NCBI GenBank assembly: GCA_036518215.1 | Contig: DATDNP010000189.1 | Span: 1 to 20,806, forward strand | From: CF-39 sp036518215 | Lineage (GTDB): Bacteria > Chloroflexota > Limnocylindria > P2-11E | DNA length: 20,806 nucleotides | Direction: 5' to 3' | Part shown: positions 7,597 through 15,753 of the stretch, piece after piece | How positions within the stretch are numbered: position 1 is the stretch's first letter | Layout of the letters: each line of letters opens with the position of its first letter | Position numbers and translations under genes: made by a program | The notes under the pieces: model-generated | The model's input: only the letters and a program-made list of their open reading frames with translations | Databases searched by the model: none | What the model was told of the DNA's origin: nothing

Positions 7597-8522
7597 GGAC
7601 CGAGCGCGTTCGCGTGTTCGGCGGTGACGCCGTGCGCGCGAGCGTCGTCGCGCTCGGGTACGAGCCGCACGACAGCGCGCCGCTCGCCGTCATCGACCTG
7701 TCCGATGAGACCGCGATCGCGAGCGCCGCGGCGGACGACACGGCCGTACGCGTCTTCGTCTGCGGGCCGTCGCACGCAGCGCTCGTCGCGGCCGCCGGCG
7801 TGCCGTCCGAGCGCGTCGCATTCGACATCGACCCCGCGATCCTCGGTCCGGTGATCGCGCGGTCGTATCCGCGCGAACGCAGATCGGCGACGCGGAGCGT
7901 GGCCGTCACGAGCGTCCGCGGTGGCGTGGGGAGGACGCTCCTCGCCGTGAACCTCGCGCTGCGGCTGGCGTCGCGCCTTCGCGTGTGCGTCGTGGACGCG
8001 ACGGGGAGCGGGAATGCCGCGTGGTGGCTTCGCTGCGACGCGAGGCCGTGGTCCGAGATGGAAAGCCTCGCGGATGAGCTCTCCGCCGACCAGCTCGGCG
8101 TGATCGCGAACGAGGCCGCGGACAACCTGCATCTCATCGGAGGTCGGGGCGAGCCGACCGCGGGGATGCTCGCGGCGACGATCCGGGCGGCGACGCACCT
8201 CGACGACGTCGTGCTCGTCGACCTTCCGCCGCTCTTCGCGCGCGCGATGGATGCGGCGCGCGAGCGCGCCGACCGTACCCTCGTCCTCGCCTACGACGAG
8301 CCACTTTCGCGCGACGTGCTCGACGCAAGTGGCGTCGAAGGCGTGTGGCTCATCGCGTCGCAGTCGACCGCGTCACGGATCGGCAGGCACGACGTCTTCC
8401 GCTCGCTCCCGCGCGACGAGGGGTCCGTGCGTGCGGCGATCGACGCGCGCGCCAGGGCCGCCGGCGCTCTCGGCCGCGCCTACGACGAGCTCGCGGAGCT
8501 CGTCGCGATCGACGCGTCGTGA
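7593..8522 (+). CDS. CpaE/TadZ-like MinD-type ATPase with Arg-substituted P-loop
   Basis: A 309-residue protein. The N-terminal part (about 1-95) is a degenerate receiver-like region with no recognisable phosphoacceptor motif. The rest is a MinD/ParA-type domain. The deviant Walker A motif, normally KGGxGKT, reads VRGGVGRT (108-115), so both lysines are Arg. The Asp of VVDATGSG (133-140) and the Walker B-like VLVDLPP (208-214) remain. TadZ/CpaE proteins place the Tad apparatus at its cellular site. Loss of both lysines suggests it binds nucleotide without hydrolysing it, or acts purely as a scaffold. The ATG at 7593 overlaps the upstream stop (ATGA). The gene directly precedes cpaF, its usual partner. 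Confidence 0.82.
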   Translation: MRTERVRVFGGDAVRASVVALGYEPHDSAPLAVIDLSDETAIASAAADDTAVRVFVCGPSHAALVAAAGVPSERVAFDIDPAILGPVIARSYPRERRSATRSVAVTSVRGGVGRTLLAVNLALRLASRLRVCVVDATGSGNAAWWLRCDARPWSEMESLADELSADQLGVIANEAADNLHLIGGRGEPTAGMLAATIRAATHLDDVVLVDLPPLFARAMDAARERADRTLVLAYDEPLSRDVLDASGVEGVWLIASQSTASRIGRHDVFRSLPRDEGSVRAAIDARARAAGALGRAYDELAELVAIDAS

Positions 8523-9634
8523 CATCCGAGGCCGTCCGCTCGCGCCTCGAACGGCGCGTCGTCTCGGCGCTGAGGGACGCGCCGGATGGACGTCCGCGGC
8601 GGGATCAGCTCGCGCCCGCCCTGCGCGACGCGCTCGCCGCGGAGCGTGTCGCGTTCCCATCGGGCGAGCTGCGCGATCTCGAGCGCTACTTCGAGGACCG
8701 GCTCTTCGGTCTCGGCCCGCTCGCTCCGCTCCTGCGGGACGAACGCGTGAGCGAGGTGATGGTGAACGGATCGCGTGGCGTGTGGGTCGAGCGCGAAGGG
8801 AGGCTCGAGGAGACCGCGATCACGTTCGCCGACGACGAGGAGATCCTCCTCATCATCGAGCGCCTCGTCGCGCCGCTCGGCCGACGCATCGATCTTGCGA
8901 ACCCGCTCGTCGACGCGCGGTTGCCCGATGGATCGCGTGTGCACGCGGCGATACCGCCGATCTCGCTCGCCGGGCCGGTCCTCACGATCCGGCGCTTCAG
9001 CGCGCGCCCGCTCGATCCGGACGATCTCGTGCGGCTCGGGACGACCGATCGCGCGACGATCGACGCGCTCGTCGCGGCCGTGCGTCGCCGCCGCTCGATC
9101 CTCGTGTCGGGCGGGACGTCGAGCGGGAAGACGACGACGCTGAATGCGCTCGCATTCGCCATCGGCGAGCGCGAGCGCATCGTCACGATCGAGGACGCGG
9201 CAGAGCTGCGCCTCCCGCAGCGCAACGTGGTGTCGCTCGAGACGCGCTCGCCGAGCGTCGAGGGTACCGGCGCGGTCGACGTGCGCGCGCTCCTTCGCGC
9301 GGCGCTCCGGATGCGACCCGACCGCATCGTCGTCGGAGAGGTCCGTGGCGCGGAGGCGCTCGACATGCTGCAGGCGATGAATACGGGCCATCCGGGCTCG
9401 CTCACCACCGTGCACGCGAACGGGCCGTATGAGGCGCTCCTCCGGCTCGAGACGATGACGCTCATGGCGGACGTCGAGCTTCCGCTCGCGGCCGTCCGCG
9501 AGCAGATCCGGCGAGGCATCGATCTCGTCGTCCATCAGGAGCGGACCTCGGACGGGCGCCGCCGCATCACCGACGTCGTCGAGATGTCCGGCGACGCGCG
9601 CGGTGACTACGCGCTGCAGGCGCTCGCGGCGTGA
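8519..9634 (+). CDS. cpaF: CpaF/TadA-type secretion ATPase
   Basis: A 371-residue type II/IV secretion ATPase that powers Tad assembly. The N-terminal domain carries RYFEDRLFGLGPLAPLL and SEVMVNGSRGVWVER (78-92). The motor domain has Walker A GGTSSGKTTT (198-207), the Asp box TIEDAAEL (223-230), Walker B RIVVGEVRGAEA (269-280, Glu274) and His-box residues around His291 and His299 (TTVHANGP). All catalytic motifs look intact. The GTG at 8519 overlaps the CpaE-like stop as GTGA, and its own stop overlaps the TadB-TadC gene as GTGA. It differs clearly at the N-terminus from the second CpaF at 20430, which has a long Pro/Ala-rich extension, so the window holds two paralogues. Confidence 0.95.
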   Translation: MTSEAVRSRLERRVVSALRDAPDGRPRRDQLAPALRDALAAERVAFPSGELRDLERYFEDRLFGLGPLAPLLRDERVSEVMVNGSRGVWVEREGRLEETAITFADDEEILLIIERLVAPLGRRIDLANPLVDARLPDGSRVHAAIPPISLAGPVLTIRRFSARPLDPDDLVRLGTTDRATIDALVAAVRRRRSILVSGGTSSGKTTTLNALAFAIGERERIVTIEDAAELRLPQRNVVSLETRSPSVEGTGAVDVRALLRAALRMRPDRIVVGEVRGAEALDMLQAMNTGHPGSLTTVHANGPYEALLRLETMTLMADVELPLAAVREQIRRGIDLVVHQERTSDGRRRITDVVEMSGDARGDYALQALAA

Positions 9635-10689
9635 GCGTCGCGCTTGCGATCGCCGCGCTCGTCGCGTTCTTCCTCGCGGCGGTCCCTGGCATGCCGGTGC
9701 GCTTCAGCGCGAGTCTGCCGCGGCGCACGACCGACCGCGGCGCGCGGGCCGCGCTGCCCGCGCTCGTCGAGGCGCTCGCCGCGGCGCTGGCGAGCGGGCT
9801 CTCCCTGCCGCTCGCCTTCGCGGAGGTCGCGCCGACGCTGCCCGCGTCACTCGCGTCGGCGACACGACGCGCCGCGGCTTCGCTCGCGCTCGGCGTCGGC
9901 ATCGCGGATGCCCTCGCCGCGTACGAGCGGCTCGTGCCGGCGGAGGACCTCGCGCCGCTCGCGATCGTCCTGCGGTCGTTCTCACGGAGCGGCGGACGCG
10001 TCGGCGCGAGCCTCGAGCGCGTCGCGACGCTCCTACGGGGACGGCTGGCCCTCGAAGAGGAGCGAGCGGCCCTCACCGCGCAGGCGCGCGTGTCGGCTGT
10101 GGTGCTCGTCGCGCTCGCCCCGCTCGGCGTTTCGTTCTTCGCCTTCGCGCTCCCCGACTACGTTCAGACGCTCCTCGGCGAAGGCCGCTTCCTCCTCGCG
10201 CTCGCGCTCGCGTTCGAGGCAGCCGGCGCGCTGTGGCTCGCGCGCATCGTGCGCGCGACGACGCCGCCCGACGACCTCGCCACCCTCCTCGATGCCGTCG
10301 TCGTCGGCCTCGACGCGGGCCTCACCTTCGAGCACGCGCTCGCGACCCTCGTCCGCCAGGCACCGGATGCCGTGCGCGGTGCGGATGCGCGCCGGCTCCT
10401 CGCGGATCTGTCGCTCGGTGCGCCGCTCTCGAATGCGCTCGCGCGCTTCGCATCGCGACCGGACGAGGCTCGGATCGCCGCGCTCGTCGGCACGTCACTG
10501 CGCTTCGGATCGCCCCTCGCACCGCTGCTCGTGACGCAGGCCGACGCGCTCCGCACGACCGCGCGCCATCACGCGGAAGCGGTGGCGCGCCGTCTCCCGG
10601 TGCTCATGTTGTTCCCGCTCGCCTTCTGCATCCTCCCCGCGCTCCTCATCGTGTTCCTGGGGCCTCCGCTCCTGTCCCTGCTGAAGTGA
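9631..10689 (+). CDS. Fused TadB-TadC inner-membrane platform protein
   Basis: A 352-residue protein with two T2SSF/GspF-type modules in one chain. The first (about 41-172) opens ALPALVEALAAALASGLSL, includes FSRSGGRVGASLERVATLL, and ends in a transmembrane pair. The second (about 213-345) opens DDLATLLDAVVVGLDAGLTF and ends LPVLMLFPLAFCILPALLIV, the typical TadC C-terminus. Transmembrane helices are expected at about 3-20, 152-174, 187-205 and 322-346. TadB and TadC are normally separate proteins of roughly 300 residues each; here both are in one short chain. It would be the platform on which CpaF acts. The GTGA overlap with cpaF supports co-translation. The 3' end overlaps the convergent MFS gene by 44 bp. 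Confidence 0.85.
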   Translation: MSVALAIAALVAFFLAAVPGMPVRFSASLPRRTTDRGARAALPALVEALAAALASGLSLPLAFAEVAPTLPASLASATRRAAASLALGVGIADALAAYERLVPAEDLAPLAIVLRSFSRSGGRVGASLERVATLLRGRLALEEERAALTAQARVSAVVLVALAPLGVSFFAFALPDYVQTLLGEGRFLLALALAFEAAGALWLARIVRATTPPDDLATLLDAVVVGLDAGLTFEHALATLVRQAPDAVRGADARRLLADLSLGAPLSNALARFASRPDEARIAALVGTSLRFGSPLAPLLVTQADALRTTARHHAEAVARRLPVLMLFPLAFCILPALLIVFLGPPLLSLLK

Positions 10690-12262
10690 CGTGCTCGCGC
10701 AGCGTGTGCGGCGCCGGGATCCAGAGCGAGAGCAGGAAGCCGAGGACGATGAACGCGAACGCGACGAGGCCCGCGGAGCGCGCCGCGTCGGCGAATGACG
10801 TCTCGATCGCGGGCACGACCGCGGCCCCGCGCGGGTCTACGCGAATGGCCGGAAGCGCCTGACCGGCGGAGGCGTCCATCGCGCTCACGATCGCTTCGGT
10901 CGCCTGCGACGGCAGGCCCTGGTCCGTGAGGCGATCGCGCGTGCCGTTCGCGAGCGACGCGAAGAGCACCGTGCCGAGGATCGCGATGCCGAGCGCCGAC
11001 CCGACCTGCCGCATCGTCGAGTTCGTCCCCGACGCGAGTCCGGAACGGCTCGCCGGCACTTCGGACAGGACGATGCTCGTGAGCTGCGCGGTCGCGAAGC
11101 CGACACCGATGCCGTACACGAAGAGCGGCACCGCGAGCACGAGCCCATTCACGGTCGGCGATACCAGAAGGGTCGTCCCGAGGACGCCGATCGCCTCGAG
11201 CCCCATGCCGATCGTGACGACGCGGCGCGCGCCGAGACGCGTCGTCATCGCGCTCGCGCCTCCGGCGGACACGAACGAGCCGAGGGCGAGAGCGAGGAAT
11301 GTGAGCCCGGTGTCGAACGCGGAGTACCCGACGACCGCCTGCAGGAAGAGCGGGAGGACGAACAGCAGACCGAACTCGCCGAGCGAGACGATCGTCCCGG
11401 CGAGGTTGCCGTAGCGGAACGCCGGGAAGCGCCAGAGATCGAAGTCGAAGAGGAAGAACTTTCCCGCGCGCTCTCGGCTGAGCTCGACGACGGCGAAGGC
11501 GACGAGCGCCACGAGACCGCCGACCATGGCCACCGGGATGACGGACACGTCGTTCGACGGCCATGTCCATCCGAGGATCGCGAATGGGCGCTGCGGGGCG
11601 AGCCAGCCGTACAGCCGTCCCTCGACGAGCCCGAACACGAACGCGGAGAGCCCACCCGTCACGAGAATGAAGCCGAGCGGATCCCAGCCGCGCGCGCCGT
11701 GCTCGTCACGCGACTCCTTCACGACGAGGAGCGTCCCGACGATCGCGACGATCGCCACGGGCAGATTCACGTAGAACGCCCAGCGCCACGAGAGGTTCGT
11801 GGTGAGCCAGCCACCGGCGAGCGGGCCGATCGCGGCGACGCCGCCGATGGTCGCGCCCCAGATCCCGAACGCGATCGCGCGGTCGCGCCCGCGGAACGTC
11901 GTATTCAGGATCGACTGCGTCGCTGGCAGGATGGCCGCGCCGCCCAGACCCTGGCCGAGCCGCGCCGCGAGGAGCCACGCGCCGTTCGGCGCGAGCCCGG
12001 CGGCGATCGATGCGACCGCGAACACGACCGTTCCCGCGAGGTACGTCGCGCGACGGCCGACGAGGTCGCCGATGCGCCCGAGCGTCACGAGCAGCGCAGC
12101 GAACACGAGCGCGTACGTCGTGTTCACCCATTCCGACTGCGAGCTGTCGAGCCCGAGGTCCTTCACGAGGACGGGCACCGCGACGTTCACGATCGTCGCG
12201 TCGACGATGATCATCGCGACGCCGAGGCTGAGGCACGCGAGTCCGAGCCATCGCGAGGCCAT
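10646..12262 (-). CDS. MFS drug exporter, DHA2 (14-TMS) family
   Basis: A 538-residue proton-driven efflux pump of the EmrB/QacA type. From the ATG at 12262 it reads MASRWLGLACLSLGVAMI, then motif D1-like VDATIVNVAVP (20-30), motif A GRIGDLVGRR (62-71) and motif C GPLAGGW (146-152). About 14 hydrophobic helices are recognisable along the chain, as expected for DHA2. The frame extends to a GTG at 12313, but the N-terminal pattern of the family fits the ATG better and leaves a 71-bp divergent promoter region. The C-terminus overlaps the convergent tadBC-type gene. Substrate cannot be told from sequence. No dedicated repressor is adjacent. Confidence 0.9.
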   Translation of the reverse strand: MASRWLGLACLSLGVAMIIVDATIVNVAVPVLVKDLGLDSSQSEWVNTTYALVFAALLVTLGRIGDLVGRRATYLAGTVVFAVASIAAGLAPNGAWLLAARLGQGLGGAAILPATQSILNTTFRGRDRAIAFGIWGATIGGVAAIGPLAGGWLTTNLSWRWAFYVNLPVAIVAIVGTLLVVKESRDEHGARGWDPLGFILVTGGLSAFVFGLVEGRLYGWLAPQRPFAILGWTWPSNDVSVIPVAMVGGLVALVAFAVVELSRERAGKFFLFDFDLWRFPAFRYGNLAGTIVSLGEFGLLFVLPLFLQAVVGYSAFDTGLTFLALALGSFVSAGGASAMTTRLGARRVVTIGMGLEAIGVLGTTLLVSPTVNGLVLAVPLFVYGIGVGFATAQLTSIVLSEVPASRSGLASGTNSTMRQVGSALGIAILGTVLFASLANGTRDRLTDQGLPSQATEAIVSAMDASAGQALPAIRVDPRGAAVVPAIETSFADAARSAGLVAFAFIVLGFLLSLWIPAPHTLREHVTSAGTGAEAPGTR

Positions 12263-12316
12263 ATGTCCAAGGCTGTACGCGCGGGCGCGGCGATCGCTAG
12301 GGCCGTTCGGCACGAA

Positions 12317-12326
12317 GCCCTACGCT
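12317..12326. promoter_or_regulatory. Overlapping divergent -10 elements between two MFS genes
   Basis: On the plus strand TACGCT (12321-12326) precedes the ATG at 12334 by 7 nt, placed for a leaderless or near-leaderless transcript. On the minus strand TAGGGC (12322-12317) shares the same TA step and would start a message near 12310. No Shine-Dalgarno precedes the plus-strand start. No -35 is evident. Confidence 0.35.
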
Positions 12327-12333
12327 GCGCCGG

Positions 12334-13584
12334 ATGCCCCGCATCCTGCCCGACATCGAGCCGCTGCGCGTGTCGCGCGACTACCGGCTCCTCTGGTCCG
12401 GGCAGCTCATCTCACAGGCGGGATCGGCGGTCCGGCTCGTCGCCATCCCGTACCAGATCTACCTGCTGACGCAGTCGTCCTTCGCCGTCGGCCTCATCGG
12501 GCTCTTCTCGGCGATCCCGCTCATCCTGCTGTCGCTCTTCGGCGGCGTCATCGCCGATCGCGTCGACCGCCGCCGCCTCCTCCTCGTCACGCAGACGTGC
12601 CTCTGCGCGACGTCGCTCGCGCTCGCGGTCTCGACGCAGCTCGGCTTCGTGTCGGTCCCGCTCCTCTACGCGCTCACCGCGATCGGCGCGGGCTTCGGCG
12701 CGCTCGACGGACCGGCGCGCGCGGCGGTGGCGCCGACGCTCGTCGAGCGTCGCCTCATCCCGTCGGTCGCGGCGCTCAACCAGACGCTCTGGCGGGTCGG
12801 GAGCATCGTCGGCCCTGCGCTCGCCGGCGTCGTCATCGGCGTGCTCGGCCTCTCCGCGGCGTACTGGCTCGACGCGGCGACCTTCCTCGCCGCGATCCTC
12901 GCCATTGCGGTCATGCACGTTCCCGCGATCGAGACGACCGAAGCGCCTGCCCATCCGCTTCGCGCGCTCACCGACGGCGTGCGCTTCGTGCTCGCGCGAC
13001 CGCTCCTCCTCTCCACGATGGCGGTCGACTTCTTCGCGATGTTCTTCGGCATCGCGCGCGCGCTCATGCCCTACTACGCCGACCGCGTCTTCCACGTCGG
13101 ACCGGAGGGCCTCGGCCTCCTGTATGCGGCGCCCGGTATCGGCGCGACGGTCATGGTCCTCATGAGCGGGTGGACGAAGGACGTCGAACGCAAGGGACTC
13201 GGCGTGCTCGCGTCGGTCGTCGTGTTCGGCGTCGCGATGGCGCTGTTCGGTGTCGTCGGTCCGAGCGGGTTCCTCGTCGGATGCCTGCTCCTCGCGATCG
13301 GCGAAGGCGCGGACACCGTGAGCACGATCTTCCGCTGGACGATCCTCCAGATGGAGACGCCGGACGCGTATCGCGGGCGTCTCGCGTCGATCAACTTCGT
13401 GTTCGTCGCCGGTGGTCCGCAGCTCGGTCAGGTCGAGTCGGGACTCGTCGCCGACCTCTTCACGCCGGAGATCTCGGTCGTGACCGGCGGGCTCGCGTGC
13501 GTCGCCGTCGCGTTCGTCGCGGGCTCGCTCGTGCCGCAGCTCGTGCGATACCGCAGCGAGGAGCCGGTCTCGAGCGCCGCATGA
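12334..13584 (+). CDS. MFS transporter, EntS-like (MFS_3) family
   Basis: A 416-residue 12-helix exporter. Typical family features are LRVSRDYRLLWSGQLISQAG (11-30) at the start, the motif A equivalent GGVIADRVDRRRLL (70-83), and GPARAAVAPTLVERRLIPSVAALNQ in the middle of the N-terminal half. EntS-type members export siderophores or drugs. Nothing here shows a siderophore pathway, so substrate is unknown. It is divergent from the DHA2 pump, with a shared promoter region. No ribosome binding site is visible before the ATG at 12334, and a TACGCT box sits 7 nt upstream. The ABC exporter genes follow 31 nt downstream on the same strand. Confidence 0.88.
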   Translation: MPRILPDIEPLRVSRDYRLLWSGQLISQAGSAVRLVAIPYQIYLLTQSSFAVGLIGLFSAIPLILLSLFGGVIADRVDRRRLLLVTQTCLCATSLALAVSTQLGFVSVPLLYALTAIGAGFGALDGPARAAVAPTLVERRLIPSVAALNQTLWRVGSIVGPALAGVVIGVLGLSAAYWLDAATFLAAILAIAVMHVPAIETTEAPAHPLRALTDGVRFVLARPLLLSTMAVDFFAMFFGIARALMPYYADRVFHVGPEGLGLLYAAPGIGATVMVLMSGWTKDVERKGLGVLASVVVFGVAMALFGVVGPSGFLVGCLLLAIGEGADTVSTIFRWTILQMETPDAYRGRLASINFVFVAGGPQLGQVESGLVADLFTPEISVVTGGLACVAVAFVAGSLVPQLVRYRSEEPVSSAA

Positions 13585-13615
13585 CCACGGCACATCTCTT
13601 GCCTGACCTCCGTGT

Positions 13616-14575
13616 GTGCGCGAGGCACAGCCGCCCGTCGTCGTAGCGAACGTCACGCGTCGCTTCGGCGATGTCGTGGCGGCGAACGACGTGTCGCTCG
13701 AAGTTCCCGCCGGCACGATCCTCGGGCTCATCGGACCGAGCGGGTCGGGCAAGACGACGATGATCCGCATGCTCACCGGCACGCTCGCGCCGTCGGCGGG
13801 CGCGATCGCGGTGCTCGGCGAGCATCCGACGCGCTTCCGCCGCGAGACGCGCGAGCGCATCGGGTACATGCCGCAGCAGTTCCATCTGTATCCGCACCTC
13901 ACGTGCGCGGAGAACGTCGCGTTCTGCGCGTCGCTCTTCGGGCTCTTCTGGTGGCAGCGCCGCCGACGCGTGCGCCAGGTGCTCGAGCTCGCGGAGCTGT
14001 GGTCGGCTCGCGACCGGCTCGCGAAGGATCTGTCGGGTGGCATGCAGCGGCGGCTCTCGCTCGCATGCGCGCTCGTGCACGAGCCCGAGGTGCTCTTCAT
14101 CGACGAGCCGACAGCGGGGCTCGATCCGCTCCTTCGCCAGAAGGTGTGGGCCGAATTCCGGCAGTTGCGCGACGCGGGCCGCACGCTCTTCGTGACGACG
14201 CAGTCCGTGACGGATGCCGAGTACTGCGACTACGTCGCGCTCCTCGTACGCGGCAGCCTCGTCGCGATCGACGAGCCCGAGGCGCTCCGGCGCGCGGTGT
14301 TCGGCGGCGAGGTCGTCGACGTGCGCACGCGCGGCGACGCGCACCCGCGCGTGCTCAACCGCGTCCCGGGCGTCCGCGAGGTCCGCCTGCGCGGAAAGGA
14401 CCACGTCATCGTCATCGCCGACGAGGCCGCGACGACCGTGCCGCGCATCGTCGACGCGATGCAGGAGGCGGGCGACCGCGTGCTCTCCGCGGAGAAGTAC
14501 GAGCCGTCCTTCGACGACGTGTTCGTCGCGCTCGTCGAGCAGAGCGGCGTCGAGAACGAGGTGATGGCCTCGTGA
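13616..14575 (+). CDS. ABC-2-type exporter, ATP-binding protein
   Basis: A 319-residue ATPase of the drug/polysaccharide ABC-2 class. Walker A is GPSGSGKTT (40-48), the Q-loop is around MPQQ (85-88), the signature is LSGGMQRR (139-146), and Walker B is VLFIDEP (159-165) with catalytic Glu164. The H-loop reads TTQSVTDAEYCD, with Gln196 where His is usual. A C-terminal extension of about 85 residues (VVDVRTRGDAHPRVL onward) resembles the accessory domain of many ABC-2 ATPases. GTG codons at 13612 and 13616 are near each other; 13616 is in the correct frame. It is joined to the permease by a GTGA overlap. Confidence 0.9.
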   Translation: MREAQPPVVVANVTRRFGDVVAANDVSLEVPAGTILGLIGPSGSGKTTMIRMLTGTLAPSAGAIAVLGEHPTRFRRETRERIGYMPQQFHLYPHLTCAENVAFCASLFGLFWWQRRRRVRQVLELAELWSARDRLAKDLSGGMQRRLSLACALVHEPEVLFIDEPTAGLDPLLRQKVWAEFRQLRDAGRTLFVTTQSVTDAEYCDYVALLVRGSLVAIDEPEALRRAVFGGEVVDVRTRGDAHPRVLNRVPGVREVRLRGKDHVIVIADEAATTVPRIVDAMQEAGDRVLSAEKYEPSFDDVFVALVEQSGVENEVMAS

Positions 14576-15753
14576 TCGGCGTGATGAAGAGCCTCACGCG
14601 CCTCTTCGGGCTCACCGTGAAGGAGCTGCGCGACCTGCTGCGACGTCCAGGCGCGATCCTGAGCCTGGTCTTCGGACCGCTCGCGATCATGGCGCTCTTC
14701 GGCGTCGGGTTCCAGGGTGAGCGGCGGCCGTTCGACACCGTCATCGTCCTTCCTCAGGGGAGCACGCTCCCGCACGACGTCGGTTTCTACCGGCAGATCC
14801 CCACGTCGGGGATCAACGTCGTCGGGGTGAGCGAGGATGAGCAGGACGCGCGTGCGCGTCTTCTGCGCCGCGAGATACGGCTCTTCGTCGTCGTGCCGCC
14901 CGATGCCGAGCAGCAGTTCCGCGCGGGGCAGCACGCGACGCTCCGCGTGGTGTGGAACGAGGTCGACCCGATCGAGGACAACATCGCGAAGGTGAGCTCG
15001 GAGGTCCTCGTGCGCGAGCTCAACAGCCGGCTCGTCGAGGAGGCCGCTGCGGAGGGCATGACGATCGCGGGGGTGCCGAAGGCGATCCCGCCCGACGTCA
15101 TTGCGCGTCCGCTCGAGGTCAAGACCGAGAACACCGCTCCGATCGCGCCCTCGATGCTGTTCTTCTTCGCGCCCGCGGTGTTCGCCCTCATCCTCCAGCA
15201 CCTCGGCATCACGCTCACCGCGCTGTCGCTCGTGCGCGAGCGGCTCTCGGGCGCGATGGATCTCTTCCGGGTCGCTCCGGTGCGCTCTTGGGAGATCCTC
15301 CTCGGCAAATACGTCGCGTACGGCATCCTCAGCCTCTTCGTCGCCGCGGCGGTGATGCTCCTCCTCGTGAGCGCGCTCCACGTGCCGCTCCTCGGAAGCC
15401 CCGAGCGCATCGCGACCGGCGTGTTCCTCGTGACGTTCGCGTCCCTCGGCGTCGGTCTCCTCATCTCGCTCCTCGCCGATTCGGAGCGTCAGGCGGTGCA
15501 GCTCGCGATGCTCGTGCTGCTCGTCTCGATGTTCTTCAGCGGGTTCGTGCTACCGATCAACGAGTTCCGCGAGCCCGTCCGCTACCTCTCGTACGTCCTT
15601 CCGGTGACGTACGGCATCCAGGTGTTCCAGGACGTGATGCTCCGCGGCGGTCGCGGCGACAGCCTCTATCTCGTCGCGCTCGTGGCGCTCGGATTCGCGC
15701 TCTACCTCGTCGACGCGGTCGGTCTGCGCGCCGTCATGCGCCGCGTGCGTTAG
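14572..15753 (+). CDS. ABC-2-type exporter permease
   Basis: A 393-residue membrane protein and the partner of the preceding ATPase. A cytoplasmic N-terminus with VKELRDLLRRPGAILSLVFG leads into a first helix (about 28-46), then a large extracytoplasmic domain (about 47-195). A five-helix block to the C-terminus includes FALILQHLGITLTALSLVRE and SGFVLPINEFREPVRYLSYVLPVTYG, both hallmarks of ABC2_membrane_3/YhgE-like permeases. It probably works as a dimer with two ATPases to export a lipid-like or drug-like substrate. The start is GTG at 14572 (GTGA overlap), with the ATG at 14584 as an alternative. Its last 20 bp overlap the convergent gene at 15734. Confidence 0.9.
   Translation: MIGVMKSLTRLFGLTVKELRDLLRRPGAILSLVFGPLAIMALFGVGFQGERRPFDTVIVLPQGSTLPHDVGFYRQIPTSGINVVGVSEDEQDARARLLRREIRLFVVVPPDAEQQFRAGQHATLRVVWNEVDPIEDNIAKVSSEVLVRELNSRLVEEAAAEGMTIAGVPKAIPPDVIARPLEVKTENTAPIAPSMLFFFAPAVFALILQHLGITLTALSLVRERLSGAMDLFRVAPVRSWEILLGKYVAYGILSLFVAAAVMLLLVSALHVPLLGSPERIATGVFLVTFASLGVGLLISLLADSERQAVQLAMLVLLVSMFFSGFVLPINEFREPVRYLSYVLPVTYGIQVFQDVMLRGGRGDSLYLVALVALGFALYLVDAVGLRAVMRRVR

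Noticed and set aside
13581..13646. 21-codon ORF overlapping the MFS stop (ATGA) and the ABC ATPase start
   Set aside because: It could be a coupling leader peptide, but it has no ribosome binding site and no recognisable sequence, so it is not called as a gene.
12412..14184. 590-codon open frame on the minus strand opposite the EntS-like and ABC ATPase genes
   Set aside because: It is Arg/Glu/Asp-rich low-complexity translation antisense to two clearly conserved genes, a usual artefact of high GC.
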